64,000 nt of DNA from Gammaproteobacteria bacterium (GTDB lineage Bacteria; Pseudomonadota; Gammaproteobacteria; Competibacterales; Competibacteraceae). The notes below the pieces were generated by a model, which saw only the letters and a program-made list of their open reading frames with translations, made no database searches and had not been told where the DNA came from. Below are positions 8,894 through 17,504 of the stretch, piece after piece. Position numbers and translations under genes: made by a program. Location: the NCBI GenBank assembly GCA_024234995.1, contig JACKNF010000005.1, positions 124,001 through 188,000 of the forward strand, read 5' to 3'. Each line of letters starts with the position of its first letter. Within the stretch, counting starts at the first letter, position 1.

Positions 8894-10879
8894 ATGTTCA
8901 AAAAAATTCTAATTGCCAACCGTGGCGAAATCGCCTGCCGAGTCATCAAGACTGCCCGTAAAATGGGCATCAAGACGGTAGCCGTTTATTCTGAAGCAGA
9001 CCGGGATGCATTGCATGTCGAAATGGCCGATGAAGCCATATTGATTGGCCCGCCGCCCACTGCCCAGAGCTATCTGGTGATGGAACGCATCATCCAAGCC
9101 TGCAAGGACACGGGTGCGGACGCCGTCCATCCGGGCTATGGTTTTCTGTCCGAGCGCTCGGCTTTCTGCGACGCGCTGGAGAAAGAAGGCATCGCGTTCA
9201 TCGGCCCGAAAGTACGCGCTATCGAGGCCATGGGCGACAAGATCACCTCCAAGATCCTGGCCAAAGAGGCTGGCGTCAATACCGTGCCTGGCCACACCGA
9301 TGTGATCAGGGATACCGAGCATGCCTTGGAGATCGCACGGAACATCGGCTATCCGGTGATGATGAAGGCGAGCGCCGGCGGCGGCGGCAAGGGAATGCGC
9401 ATCGCCTGGAACGATGCTGAGTGCGCCGACGGCTTTGAACGCACGACGAATGAAGCCCGCTCTTCCTTCGGTGACGACCGGATCTTTATCGAGAAATATA
9501 TCGAAGAGCCGCGCCACATTGAAATCCAGGTGCTGGGCGACAGCTTCGGTAACGTCGTCTTTCTAGGCGAGCGTGAATGCTCTTTGCAACGCCGCCACCA
9601 GAAGGTGATCGAGGAAGCGCCTTCCCCGTTCCTGGACGAGAAGACCCGCCGGGCGATGGGTGAGCAAGCTGTGGCGCTGTCCCGGGCGGTCGACTATCAA
9701 TCCGCTGGCACGGTCGAGTTCATCGTCGATTCCAAGCGCAACTTCTACTTCCTGGAGATGAACACCCGTTTGCAGGTGGAGCATCCGGTCACCGAATACA
9801 TCACCGGGCTGGATCTGGTCGAACAGATGATCCGGGTCGCCGCCGGTGAGAAGCTGGGCTTCACCCAGGACGAGGTCAAGCTGAAGGGCTGGGCGATCGA
9901 AGCCCGCGTCTATGCCGAAGACCCGTTCCGCAACTTCCTGCCCTCGATCGGCCGGCTGGTCAAGTACATGCCCCCCAAGGAAACGGAGGTGGTGCGCGTC
10001 GATACGGGCATCTACGAAGGCAGCGAAGTCTCGATGTACTACGACCCGATGATCGCCAAGCTGATCACCTACGGGGCGACCCGCGACCGCGCCATCACCC
10101 ACATGCGCGACGCCCTCAATGAGTTCTTCATTCGTGGCGTGGCGCACAACATCAGCTTCCTGGCGGCGCTGATGGTGCATACCCGGTTTATGACCGGGCG
10201 AATCAGTACCAATATGATCGCCGAAGAGTACCCGAACGGCTTCCACGCCGCCGACGTGCCGCATGACGATCCGGCGTTGCTGATTTCGGTTGCCGCTTTC
10301 CTGCATCGCCGCTACATGGATCGCGCTGCTGAGATCAGTGGCCAGCTACTCGGTCATGAGCGCGTCGTCAAAAACGACTGGGTCGTGCTGATGGGCGGCG
10401 AGCGATACCCGGTTCACATCGACCCGGCAGAAGGTGGTTACGATGTGGTGTACATGGGCGAAAGCTATCAAGTGCGCAGCGAATGGCAGTTCGGCTATCC
10501 ACTGTTCAAAGGCACACTGAACGGCACTGAGATCTGCATTCAGGTCGAGCGCCGCGACATGATCTACCGGTTGTTCCACTGGGGTTCACAAGCCGATGTA
10601 ATGGTGCTGTCGCCGATGGTGGCAGAATTACAAGCGCTGATGCCAGTCAAGGCACCGCCAGATTTGTCGAAGTTCCTGATGTCGCCGATGCCGGGCCTGC
10701 TGACTAAACTCAGCGTCCAGGTTGGTCAAGAGGTCAAGGCGGGCGAAGAGTTAGCGGTCATTGAAGCCATGAAGATGGAGAACGTGCTGCGCGCCGATCA
10801 CGACGCCAAGGTTGCCAAGATTCTGGCAGCGCCCGGTGACAGCCTGGCAGTGGATCAGGCAATCATCGAGTTCGAATAA
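8894..10879 (+). CDS. pccA: Acyl-CoA (propionyl-CoA) carboxylase alpha subunit, biotin carboxylase plus biotin carrier
   Basis: A 661-residue protein from the ATG at 8894, preceded by AAGGGAGAAG; the frame stays open upstream into pccB but homology begins at MFKKILIANRGEIACRVI. Order of domains: biotin carboxylase N-terminal domain (1-120), ATP-grasp domain with the glycine-rich loop KASAGGGGKGM (about 160), biotin carboxylase C-terminal domain (to about 450), BT linker domain typical of propionyl-CoA carboxylases, and a C-terminal biotinyl domain with the biotinylation motif EAMKMEN (lysine about 50 residues from the end). It carboxylates its own biotin with ATP and bicarbonate and works with PccB as an alpha6beta6-type complex in the cytoplasm. 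Confidence 0.94.
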   Translation: MFKKILIANRGEIACRVIKTARKMGIKTVAVYSEADRDALHVEMADEAILIGPPPTAQSYLVMERIIQACKDTGADAVHPGYGFLSERSAFCDALEKEGIAFIGPKVRAIEAMGDKITSKILAKEAGVNTVPGHTDVIRDTEHALEIARNIGYPVMMKASAGGGGKGMRIAWNDAECADGFERTTNEARSSFGDDRIFIEKYIEEPRHIEIQVLGDSFGNVVFLGERECSLQRRHQKVIEEAPSPFLDEKTRRAMGEQAVALSRAVDYQSAGTVEFIVDSKRNFYFLEMNTRLQVEHPVTEYITGLDLVEQMIRVAAGEKLGFTQDEVKLKGWAIEARVYAEDPFRNFLPSIGRLVKYMPPKETEVVRVDTGIYEGSEVSMYYDPMIAKLITYGATRDRAITHMRDALNEFFIRGVAHNISFLAALMVHTRFMTGRISTNMIAEEYPNGFHAADVPHDDPALLISVAAFLHRRYMDRAAEISGQLLGHERVVKNDWVVLMGGERYPVHIDPAEGGYDVVYMGESYQVRSEWQFGYPLFKGTLNGTEICIQVERRDMIYRLFHWGSQADVMVLSPMVAELQALMPVKAPPDLSKFLMSPMPGLLTKLSVQVGQEVKAGEELAVIEAMKMENVLRADHDAKVAKILAAPGDSLAVDQAIIEFE

Positions 10880-10887
10880 AGGATAAT

Positions 10888-10952
10888 GAACGGGCTTCCA
10901 GCCCGTTCCACTTTTCCCTGTGAATCCAGCCTGGGCTGCAAGTCCAGGCTGG
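10888..10952 (+). repeat. Two palindromes after pccA, the first terminator-like
   Basis: GAACGGGCT (10888-10896), loop TCC, AGCCCGTTC (10900-10908) forms a perfect 9-bp stem followed by CACTTTTCCC, which may end the pccBA transcript. A second perfect 9-bp stem CCAGCCTGG/CCAGGCTGG (10926-10934, 10944-10952) follows, then a tandem CATCCTGTGCTAC. The first core resembles a palindrome between rpoB and rpoC, so a dispersed REP-like family is possible. Confidence 0.6.
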
Positions 10953-11054
10953 GTTATTCATCCTGTGCTACTCATCCTGTGCTACAGCCAAGGCCCCGCG
11001 TCAGTCACCCTCTCTTAACGAGTAAAATTGACGGCAGCGGTAGCATGTTCAGCA

Positions 11055-11699
11055 TCATGCCAAACCTTGCGGGCAACGTACTCCCGTACCTCCCAGGCCA
11101 CAGTAACCGCTAGGATTCTTGGCCAAATACTGCTGATGATAATCTTCGGCGTAATAGAACGGGGAAGCGTCAGCAATTCCGGTCGTAATCTTTCCATGAC
11201 CAGCGGCTGTCAGCGCTTGCTGATAGGCATCGCGGCTGGCAATAGCAGCAGAGCGCTGAACCTCACCAAACGTATAGATTGCAGAGCGATACTGGCTTCC
11301 AACATCGTTACCCTGGCGCATACCTTGCGTAGGATCGTGCCCTTCCCAAAATATCTGGAGCATCCGCTCATAGGAGACGGCTGCTGGATCGAAAATCACC
11401 TGCACCGCTTCGGTATGGCCGGTCAGACCACTGCACACCTCCTCATAGGTCGGGTTGGGCGTGAAACCGCCCGCATAGCCAACGGCAGTGCTGTAGACCC
11501 CCGGTTGAGTCCAGAATTTACGTTCTGCACCCCAGAAACAGCCAAGCCCGAAGAGAGCTTGCACCATACCGGCTGGAAACGGAGGCTGCAGAGGATGGTC
11601 ATTCACATAGTGCCGCACTGGGACTGGCATCGGTGTTGTCCGGCCAGGCAATGCTTCTTCAGGACGCAATATCTGGGTTTTACGGTGCTGCCACAGCAT
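11055..11699 (-). CDS. msrA: Peptide-methionine (S)-S-oxide reductase MsrA
   Basis: A 214-residue protein. The catalytic signature GLGCFWGAERKFW (active-site Cys in GCFWG) sits near residue 53, and the family segments GYAGGFTPNPTYEEVCSG, HTEAVQVIFDP and the resolving-cysteine tail YCGLGGTGVRC are present. MsrA reduces the S epimer of methionine sulfoxide in proteins and free methionine, with thioredoxin recycling. An N-terminal extension of about 45 residues before the catalytic Cys is normal for the long MsrA type. AGGAG stands 8 bases before the ATG. No msrB is next to it. It is divergent from the small LprI-like gene. Confidence 0.95.
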   Translation of the reverse strand: MLWQHRKTQILRPEEALPGRTTPMPVPVRHYVNDHPLQPPFPAGMVQALFGLGCFWGAERKFWTQPGVYSTAVGYAGGFTPNPTYEEVCSGLTGHTEAVQVIFDPAAVSYERMLQIFWEGHDPTQGMRQGNDVGSQYRSAIYTFGEVQRSAAIASRDAYQQALTAAGHGKITTGIADASPFYYAEDYHQQYLAKNPSGYCGLGGTGVRCPQGLA

Positions 11700-11844
11700 A
11701 AGCCCTTCTCCTAATAACGAATAGACAATACTTCGATCCTTTCAGGAACCGTGCGTTTCCACAAATCGGCTTGCGACTTGACGCATGGCGATTATGCTAT
11801 GCATTGAAATTACTGAAATCACCAAGTAAGGAGAGGAATTTATC

Positions 11845-12159
11845 ATGCTTAAACCGTTTTCCTGGGTGCTCCTTTGTGCCGGTCTGTTGCCGCTCCCGGC
11901 ACAAACTGCCAGCTATGATTGCACACAAGCCAGCACCTCGGTCGAAATCGCTGTGTGCGCCAATCCCCGCCTCAACCGTCTGGATGAAGACCTAGCCACG
12001 CTCTATCGCTCCCTATTAAGGGATCTGCCCCGGCAGCAAGCCGAACGGCTGCGTCAAGACCAACGATCCTGGTTGACTGCCCGCAATAGCTGCGGTGCTG
12101 ACGTGCGCTGCCTGCAAGCCCGTTATCAAGAACGCATGAGCCGGTTGAACCAATATTGA
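11845..12159 (+). CDS. Small secreted LprI/DUF1311-like protein
   Basis: A 104-residue protein with a clear Sec signal peptide (MLKPFSWVLLCAGLLPLPAQTA, cleavage near residue 21-22). The mature part has the DUF1311/LprI layout: YDCTQASTSVEIAVCANPRLNRLDEDLATLY, then QRSWLTARNSC..DVRCLQARYQERMSRL. Four or more cysteines suggest disulfides in the periplasm. Members of this family include lysozyme inhibitors (LprI of mycobacteria) but most are uncharacterised, so a lysozyme-inhibitor role is inference. GGAGAGG stands just upstream of the ATG. It lies 13 bases before holB, but the two are unlikely to share a function. Confidence 0.75.
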   Translation: MLKPFSWVLLCAGLLPLPAQTASYDCTQASTSVEIAVCANPRLNRLDEDLATLYRSLLRDLPRQQAERLRQDQRSWLTARNSCGADVRCLQARYQERMSRLNQY

Positions 12160-12172
12160 AGAGTGTTCCTTG

Positions 12173-13228
12173 ATGAGTGGTGAACCACTGCCCTGGCACG
12201 ACGGCCTATGGCGGCAACTCCAACAGCGTCAGGCCGCTGGACGGCTGCCACACGCCCTGTTATTGACCGGGCCTGCGGGACTGGGCAAAGGCGTCTTCGC
12301 CCGCCGGCTAGCGCAGGGGCTACTGTGCGAATCACCTGACGCTCAGGGTAATGCTTGCAGCCATTGCCGCGCATGTCATCTGTTCCAAGCGGGCAGCCAC
12401 CCTGATTACACGGTGATTTGCCCAGAAGAAGAACATAAGGGTATTGAGAATAATTCACCCAAAAAAAAGAGTAGCGTAATCAAAATTGATCAGATTCGTG
12501 ATTTTTGTATCTTTCTTGGTTACACTTCTCAATACGGTGGCTATAAGATCGTTCTATTGGAACCGGCTGACCGGTTGCATATAAACGCAGCTAACAGTTT
12601 ATTGAAAACGTTAGAAGAGCCACCCGTTAATAGTCTATTGCTGCTGGTCACTGCCCAGCCTGCCCGATTGCCTGCCACCGTGCGCAGCCGCTGTCAGGTC
12701 ATCCGTTTCAAACCGCCCTCCCCCAAGGTTGCAGTGCCTTGGCTGGCATCACGGTTATCTGGCAAATTGGAACCGGCAGCATTACTTAATGTAGCGAGCG
12801 GAGCCCCCTTAGCAGCTTTAGCCTATGCCAGCGAAGCGCGCTGGCACCGCCGCCAGGAATTGATGGGCAGCTATGAACAGGTCATTGTTGGCCAGATCGA
12901 TCCCATCCAGGCCGCAGAAACCTGGGTACAAGGCGATTTGGCGGAAAATTTACGCTGGCTGATCAGTTGGCATATTGATCTAATTCGGCTTAAGATGAGT
13001 CCTGATTCTACCCATTTGAATAACCCCGATTTACGGCCTGTATTGCGGGATTGGATGGCCCAACAATCCCCATTGAGACTGTTCGAGCGTCTGGACGCGG
13101 CCATTCACTTGCATGCTCTATGCATGCTGACCCAAACCAATACGCAGTTGCTTCTGGAAGTCTTTTTCAGTGGCAGCCCGGCGAATGATGAATCGAATAT
13201 TTTTGTGAACAAGCGCATACAAGGCTGA
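12173..13228 (+). CDS. holB: DNA polymerase III delta' subunit
   Basis: A 351-residue protein from the ATG at 12173; a TTG one codon earlier is the alternative. It is the delta' subunit of the clamp loader that opens the beta clamp at replication forks. Walker-A-like GPAGLGKG near residue 32 is followed by a four-cysteine zinc module (CESPDAQGNACSHCRACHLF) and by the conserved AANSLLKTLEEPP and PATVRSRCQ segments; SRC is the arginine-finger motif. The order holB-pilZ-tatD is the one seen in Pseudomonas and relatives. The stop is 4 bases before pilZ, so an operon is likely. A short lysine-rich stretch (NNSPKKKSSVIK) sits inside the ATPase domain. Confidence 0.93.
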   Translation: MSGEPLPWHDGLWRQLQQRQAAGRLPHALLLTGPAGLGKGVFARRLAQGLLCESPDAQGNACSHCRACHLFQAGSHPDYTVICPEEEHKGIENNSPKKKSSVIKIDQIRDFCIFLGYTSQYGGYKIVLLEPADRLHINAANSLLKTLEEPPVNSLLLLVTAQPARLPATVRSRCQVIRFKPPSPKVAVPWLASRLSGKLEPAALLNVASGAPLAALAYASEARWHRRQELMGSYEQVIVGQIDPIQAAETWVQGDLAENLRWLISWHIDLIRLKMSPDSTHLNNPDLRPVLRDWMAQQSPLRLFERLDAAIHLHALCMLTQTNTQLLLEVFFSGSPANDESNIFVNKRIQG

Positions 13229-13232
13229 ACCT

Positions 13233-13577
13233 ATGGCAGGTCCACGACAAGGCGTCATCTCCCTTGCAATCAAGGACAAGGTGATGCTGCAGGCCAATTA
13301 CATGCCCTTTATCAAGGGGGGCGGGGTTTTCATTCCCACCGAAAAAACCTTCGAACTGGGTGATGAAGTCTTCCTTTTACTGACTTTGCTCGAAGATCCG
13401 GAACGGTTTGCTATTACTGGCAAAGTGATCTGGATCAATTACCGGACGACACCGGGCGGGCGGCAAATCGGGGTTGGCATCCAGTTTGGCGGCACGGATG
13501 GGGAACGGCTCCGGAAAAAAATTGAAACACTGTTAGCCGGTTACACCCGGATTGAGCAGTCTACCAATACGATGTAA
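13233..13577 (+). CDS. pilZ: Type IV pilus PilZ protein
   Basis: A 114-residue protein. The sequence follows the type IV pilus PilZ pattern: ISLAIKDKVMLQANYMPFIKGGGVFIPT then LGDEVFLLLTLLEDPERF and GKVIWI, with a C-terminal KIETLLAG. PilZ proper is required for pilus assembly and binds PilB/FimX partners; it lacks the RxxxR and D/NxSxxG c-di-GMP motifs, and these are indeed not visible here. It sits between holB and tatD, the usual place of pilZ. Sure of the family; direct role in pili is known from homologues only. Confidence 0.93.
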   Translation: MAGPRQGVISLAIKDKVMLQANYMPFIKGGGVFIPTEKTFELGDEVFLLLTLLEDPERFAITGKVIWINYRTTPGGRQIGVGIQFGGTDGERLRKKIETLLAGYTRIEQSTNTM

Positions 13578-13590
13578 AGGATGATGCCTG

Positions 13591-14376
13591 ATGCTGGTTG
13601 ACTCCCACTGTCATTTGGATCGGCTTGACCTCGCCCAATTCGGCGGCAGTCTGCCGGGCGTTTTGGAAGCCGCTATGGCAAACGGAGTCACACACCTGTT
13701 GAGCGTCGCCACCGATCTGGAGAGCTGGCCACGCTTAGCCGGATTGACTGAGCCATATCCGCAAATTGCCCTGTCGGTAGGAGTACACCCCAGCGAGGAA
13801 GGCAACCGGGAACCCACTGTGGCAGAATTGACGACGCTAGGCAGTAAAGCTCGCGTGGCCGCGATTGGCGAAACCGGTCTGGATTACCACTATGGTCATG
13901 ACAGCAAGAAACGGCAACAGGCGTGGTTTCGCACCCATATTGCCGCTGCTCGCGAGTTGCGTAAACCCCTGATCGTCCATACCCGCGACGCTCGTGAAGA
14001 TACCTTGCGTATCATGGCGGATGAAGGAGCGGATGAAGTGGGGGGCGTGCTGCACTGTTTCACCGAGGACTGGGACATGGCGGTGCGGGCATTGGAACTG
14101 AATTTCTACATCTCGTTTTCCGGCATCGTCACCTTCAAGAATGCCAAGCCTATTCAGGATGCAGCGCGGCGGATGCCGGCTAACCGGTTATTGATAGAAA
14201 CTGATTCCCCCTATCTGGCACCGGTTCCCTACCGGGGCAAACCTAACCACCCCGCCTGGGTCAGGCATGTTGCCGAATTCATAGCCGATCTGCGCGGCGA
14301 GCCGTTAGAACAGATCGCCGCGATAACCACCGCCAACTACAGCCGGTTATTTAACATCGATGTGAGGACGGTTTGA
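13591..14376 (+). CDS. TatD-family metal-dependent hydrolase
   Basis: A 261-residue TIM-barrel protein. Metal ligands of the family are visible: DSHCHLDRL at the N-terminus, GETGLDYHY near residue 93, VHTRDAREDT near 129, HCFTE near 154, and ETDSPYLAPVPYRGKPN near 204. These proteins are Mg2+-dependent deoxyribonucleases/exonucleases or D-aminoacyl-tRNA-type hydrolases. In Gammaproteobacteria the member following pilZ is usually YcfH-like. It overlaps the next gene by 4 bases, so it is coupled to the Nudix hydrolase. Confidence 0.92.
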   Translation: MLVDSHCHLDRLDLAQFGGSLPGVLEAAMANGVTHLLSVATDLESWPRLAGLTEPYPQIALSVGVHPSEEGNREPTVAELTTLGSKARVAAIGETGLDYHYGHDSKKRQQAWFRTHIAAARELRKPLIVHTRDAREDTLRIMADEGADEVGGVLHCFTEDWDMAVRALELNFYISFSGIVTFKNAKPIQDAARRMPANRLLIETDSPYLAPVPYRGKPNHPAWVRHVAEFIADLRGEPLEQIAAITTANYSRLFNIDVRTV

Positions 14377-14999
14377 ATCACATGGAGATGCGTGACCGGG
14401 TGCGCCGCTGCCTGCATTCCACACATCAGGTGGAAATCATCACGGGCGACCACGCTGTCGCTGGCATGGAGCGCGAAGAACGAGCGCTGATGCCAGCAGC
14501 GGTGCTGGTGCCTCTAGTTGAGCGCACCGAGGGCTATACGGTACTGCTGACTCAGCGCACCGATCATCTGGAACATCACGCCGGACAGATTAGCTTTCCC
14601 GGTGGCCGGACTGAGGAAGAAGATGCCAGTCCTGTGGAAACAGCGCTACGAGAGGCTGAGGAAGAGATTGGTTTGCATCGCCGGCATGTTGTAGAAATCG
14701 CTGGCTTTCTCGATCTGTATCAAACAGTGACTGGCTTTCTGGTCACGCCGGTCGTCGGGTTCATAACACCGCCGTTTGAACTGGCGCTGGATGATTTTGA
14801 GGTCGCAGAGGCTTTTGAGGTGCCGCTGGAGTTTATTCTCGATTCACGTCATCACGAACACCGCAGCATGCTCTACAAAGGCCAGCAGCGCCAGTATTAT
14901 GTCATCCCTTATGAAAACCGTTTTATCTGGGGCGCTACCGCTGCCATGCTGGTTAATTTCGCTCAGCGGCTCACCGGAGGGAACCCGCTGCTGCCCTGA
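14373..14999 (+). CDS. CoA pyrophosphatase-type Nudix hydrolase
   Basis: A 208-residue protein using TTG at 14373, which overlaps the TatD stop (TTGA) and has AGGA 5 bases before it; the ATG at 14382 is the alternative. The coenzyme-A-specific motif LLTQRTDHLEHHAGQISFPG directly precedes a Nudix box GRTEEEDASPVETALREAEEEIGL-type (G-x5-E-x7-REUXEEXGU). Enzymes of this subgroup cleave CoA or oxidised CoA to 3',5'-ADP and phosphopantetheine. It is the last gene of the holB-pilZ-tatD-nudix run. Confidence 0.88.
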   Translation: MNHMEMRDRVRRCLHSTHQVEIITGDHAVAGMEREERALMPAAVLVPLVERTEGYTVLLTQRTDHLEHHAGQISFPGGRTEEEDASPVETALREAEEEIGLHRRHVVEIAGFLDLYQTVTGFLVTPVVGFITPPFELALDDFEVAEAFEVPLEFILDSRHHEHRSMLYKGQQRQYYVIPYENRFIWGATAAMLVNFAQRLTGGNPLLP

Positions 15000-15052
15000 C
15001 GTCCCGTTGAATCTCCGGCAGATCAGCAGAAACCAAACAAAGCCGCCCATGC

Positions 15053-15646
15053 ATGCGTCCATTCCAGAACAACGTGCTCATACCGATAGACGAGGATGCC
15101 GATGAAATCCTCATGCTCCGCTACCAGGAAGGCGACGCGAGCGCTTTTACCCGGCTGTATGCCCGTCATAAAGGACCGCTATACCGCTATCTTCTCCGCC
15201 AATGCGGCCAGCCGGCAACCGCTGAAGAACTATTTCAAGATGTCTGGCTGAAGCTGATCGCGGCCCGCACCGGCTACACCGTGCAGGCCCGGTTCATGAC
15301 CTGGCTTTATCGAATCGCCCATAACCGGCTAATCGACTATTACCGTGCCAGCAATCGAGGCTTACCCGTGTCCTATGCCGGAGACTGCCCAGAATGGATC
15401 GACGTTCCAGCGCCGCTAGAGGAGCAGCCGGAGCACCAGGATGATCGCCGCCGCCAGGCCGAACGCCTATTAGTATTGCTGGCTGAGCTGCCAGAAGCCC
15501 AGCGCGAGGCAGTGCTGCTCAAGGAAGAGGCTGGACTGTCACTGGAAGAGATCGCTCAGGTCACTGGAACGGGCCGGGAAACCGTCAAGAGCCGCTTGCG
15601 CTATGCACTGGCCCGCCTGCGGCGCGGCCTGGGAGGGGCGCTATGA
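15053..15646 (+). CDS. ECF-type RNA polymerase sigma factor
   Basis: A 197-residue sigma factor with two domains. Region 2 (LMLRYQEGDASAFTRLYARH .. FMTWLYRIAHNRLIDYYRAS, about residues 20-105) binds the -10 element and core polymerase. Region 4 (LPEAQREAVLLKEEAGLSLEEIAQ .. TGRETVKSRLRYALARLRRGL, about 140-195) binds the -35 element. The spacing and size fit an ECF (group 4) sigma factor. Its stop overlaps the next gene (ATGA), which encodes a membrane protein of anti-sigma type; such pairs are normally co-regulated. A PADR-like or stress signal cannot be named from sequence. Confidence 0.88.
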   Translation: MRPFQNNVLIPIDEDADEILMLRYQEGDASAFTRLYARHKGPLYRYLLRQCGQPATAEELFQDVWLKLIAARTGYTVQARFMTWLYRIAHNRLIDYYRASNRGLPVSYAGDCPEWIDVPAPLEEQPEHQDDRRRQAERLLVLLAELPEAQREAVLLKEEAGLSLEEIAQVTGTGRETVKSRLRYALARLRRGLGGAL

Positions 15647-16338
15647 AGAATCTGCGCGATTGGGAATTTCATGATGAGACCTTGTCCATTCTCTATCAGA
15701 CAACCCACGATGCCGAACCACCTGCCTGGCTCGATGAACGCATCCTAACAGCAGCGCATAGGGCAGTTGCACCGCCGCGGCCAACGCCAGCGGCACCTTG
15801 TTCCCGGCGGCGAAGCATCCGGTTTTGGGCAGTGCCTGTGGCGCTGGCGGCCACCGTCATCATGGCAGCGGGTATCGTGCGGCTGGCGCGGGAAACTGGC
15901 GAATGGGCGCCACGCCCGCAGATGCCGATGGAGTCTCCGTCATCCCTGGCAGAACCTGCCGCTAAAGCGGATACTGCGCCCGCCGGCCAGCGCGCGGCGG
16001 AATCCGCTCATCAAGATTCGTCCGCAGCAACACCTTCCCTTGCTCCCGCATCACCGGCCGCACCGGCTATTCGCATGATGCGGATGGCACCGCCATCGTC
16101 TGCCGCATCGTCCATGCAGGAAAAAAAGGCGCCTATTGCCGAGGAACAGCACAGACAAGATATCCTCCAGATAGCGCCAGCGATGAGAGACGAAGAAGCC
16201 AAACTCGAACGCCAAGCAGTTGATCGCCCGCCAGAAAAGTGGTTAGCAGACATCGCTGAACTACGCCGGCAGGGCCGGCTAGCAGAGGCAGAAGCAAGCT
16301 TAGCCGCGTTCCGGCGCCGCTACCCGGACTATCCATAA
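15643..16338 (+). CDS. Probable anti-sigma factor or sigma-associated membrane protein
   Basis: A 231-residue protein overlapping the ECF sigma gene by 4 bases. An N-terminal cytoplasmic part of about 60 residues is followed by one transmembrane segment (FWAVPVALAATVIMAAGIV, about 64-85). A low-complexity Ala/Pro/Ser-rich linker follows, then a charged helical C-terminus (WLADIAELRRQGRLAEAEASLAAF) in the periplasm. This is the architecture of single-pass anti-sigma factors, but no zinc-binding HxxxCxxC motif is present, so the assignment rests on gene order and topology. The terminal RRQGRLAEAEASLAAFRRRYPDYP segment resembles half of a TPR-type repeat. Confidence 0.6.
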   Translation: MKNLRDWEFHDETLSILYQTTHDAEPPAWLDERILTAAHRAVAPPRPTPAAPCSRRRSIRFWAVPVALAATVIMAAGIVRLARETGEWAPRPQMPMESPSSLAEPAAKADTAPAGQRAAESAHQDSSAATPSLAPASPAAPAIRMMRMAPPSSAASSMQEKKAPIAEEQHRQDILQIAPAMRDEEAKLERQAVDRPPEKWLADIAELRRQGRLAEAEASLAAFRRRYPDYP

Positions 16339-16339
16339 C

Positions 16340-16705
16340 TTATTTAGGAAGAAACTGATTAACCATTTCGATCAAAGTTGCTTCCTCCACTGGCTTGATG
16401 ACATAACTTTTGGCGCCTTGCCGCGCGCCCCAAATTTTATCGGTTTCCTGGTCCTTGGTGGTCACAATGATCACTGGAATATGGCTAGTTGATGGATTCT
16501 TGGTAATCTGCCGGGTTGCCTGGAAGCCATTAATCTTGGGCATGACCACATCCATCAAGACGAGATCCGGCAGTTCAGCCTTAGCGACCTCAACACCCTG
16601 CGCGCCATCGGTCGCCGTTATGATTTCGTGCCCATGCTTTTTAAGGATTTTGGCGAGACTCAACGTTTGGGTCGGCGAGTCGTCGACAATCAGTATGCGG
16701 GCCAT
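16340..16705 (-). CDS. pilH: Twitching-motility response regulator PilH
   Basis: A 121-residue single receiver domain with no output domain. Phosphorylation site Asp in LVLMDVVMP (about residue 52), acidic pocket DD at ILIVDDSP, Thr in IVTTKDQETDKIWG and Lys in YVIKP are all present. The segments GFQATRQIT and IPVIIVTTKDQETDK match Pseudomonas PilH very closely. PilH modulates the Chp chemosensory system that controls type IV pilus retraction. Here it stands alone, with the rest of the pil-chp cluster not in the window. It is convergent with the anti-sigma-like gene, whose stop is one base away. Confidence 0.85.
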   Translation of the reverse strand: MARILIVDDSPTQTLSLAKILKKHGHEIITATDGAQGVEVAKAELPDLVLMDVVMPKINGFQATRQITKNPSTSHIPVIIVTTKDQETDKIWGARQGAKSYVIKPVEEATLIEMVNQFLPK

Positions 16706-16952
16706 GCTGCCACTCCTGGGATGATCGGGTATATCTGCTTCACGTATCGGTGTAATCCGGGGGACAGAGATAAAAATCAGGGCTGATCCACGTTGCCCTT
16801 TACCTTTAAATTTAGCTAATCACAATAGTGTACGCCAATCTGATCCTAGAAATCTGGCGCCAACAATGGTGGTTTTATCGCCATGAGCGAGGCTTCTCGC
16901 CGGCACATGGTAGGATACCGCATAAACCGGTTCGATTTAAGGAGTTTGTTTC

Positions 16953-17504
16953 ATGAATGCTTCACACTCAAGTTTTCTCTCCCGGCTGGTACTGGCGTTA
17001 CGCGCCGCCTGGCGGATGCTGGTTGATCACAAATTTGCCAGCAGCGTGGCGCGGCTGGAGCAGGGTGAATCGGTACCCACAGGATCAAGCGGCGCTGGCC
17101 TGCCCAAACCAACGCTGCGCGATACGCTCCCAGATTCCGCTCTCCAGCTACTGGCTCTCCTGCAACAGGAAGGACGGTTCGTGGACTTTCTGGAGGAAAA
17201 CGTCACTACCTATTCCGATGCCGAGATTGGTGGCGCGGCGCGTGTGGTGCATGAAGGCTGCCGTAAGGTAATCCGCGATCATCTCCAAATCGCGCCGGTG
17301 CGCGACGAAGCTGAGGGTATCCGGTTGACCTTGCCGGCCGGCTTCGATGCGACCGCAGTACGCTTGACCGGCAACGTGGTCGGTCAACCCCCGTTCACTG
17401 GAACCTTAATGCACCGCGGCTGGCGGGTGACTGAGATCAAACTTCCGAAACTGGCAGAAGGTCATGATGTTCAAGTATTGGCTCCAGCGGAGGTAGAGCT
17501 ATGA
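16953..17504 (+). CDS. DUF2760 domain protein next to Hsp70 genes
   Basis: A 183-residue protein with an N-terminal basic/hydrophobic helix, then the DUF2760 pattern: SALQLLALLQQEGRFVDFLEENVTTYSDAEIGGAARVVHEGCRKVI and a C-terminal beta region PFTGTLMHRGWRVTEIKLP. GGAG stands about 8 bases before the ATG. Its stop overlaps the following Hsp70 gene by 4 bases (ATGAGC). DUF2760 genes are repeatedly found before Hsp70-like genes in Proteobacteria, suggesting a shared chaperone function. The biochemical activity is unknown. Confidence 0.8.
   Translation: MNASHSSFLSRLVLALRAAWRMLVDHKFASSVARLEQGESVPTGSSGAGLPKPTLRDTLPDSALQLLALLQQEGRFVDFLEENVTTYSDAEIGGAARVVHEGCRKVIRDHLQIAPVRDEAEGIRLTLPAGFDATAVRLTGNVVGQPPFTGTLMHRGWRVTEIKLPKLAEGHDVQVLAPAEVEL

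Noticed and set aside
12430..12560. AT-rich, lysine-rich patch inside holB as a foreign insertion
   Set aside because: It lies in frame between conserved clamp-loader motifs and the protein has normal length, so ordinary variation explains it.
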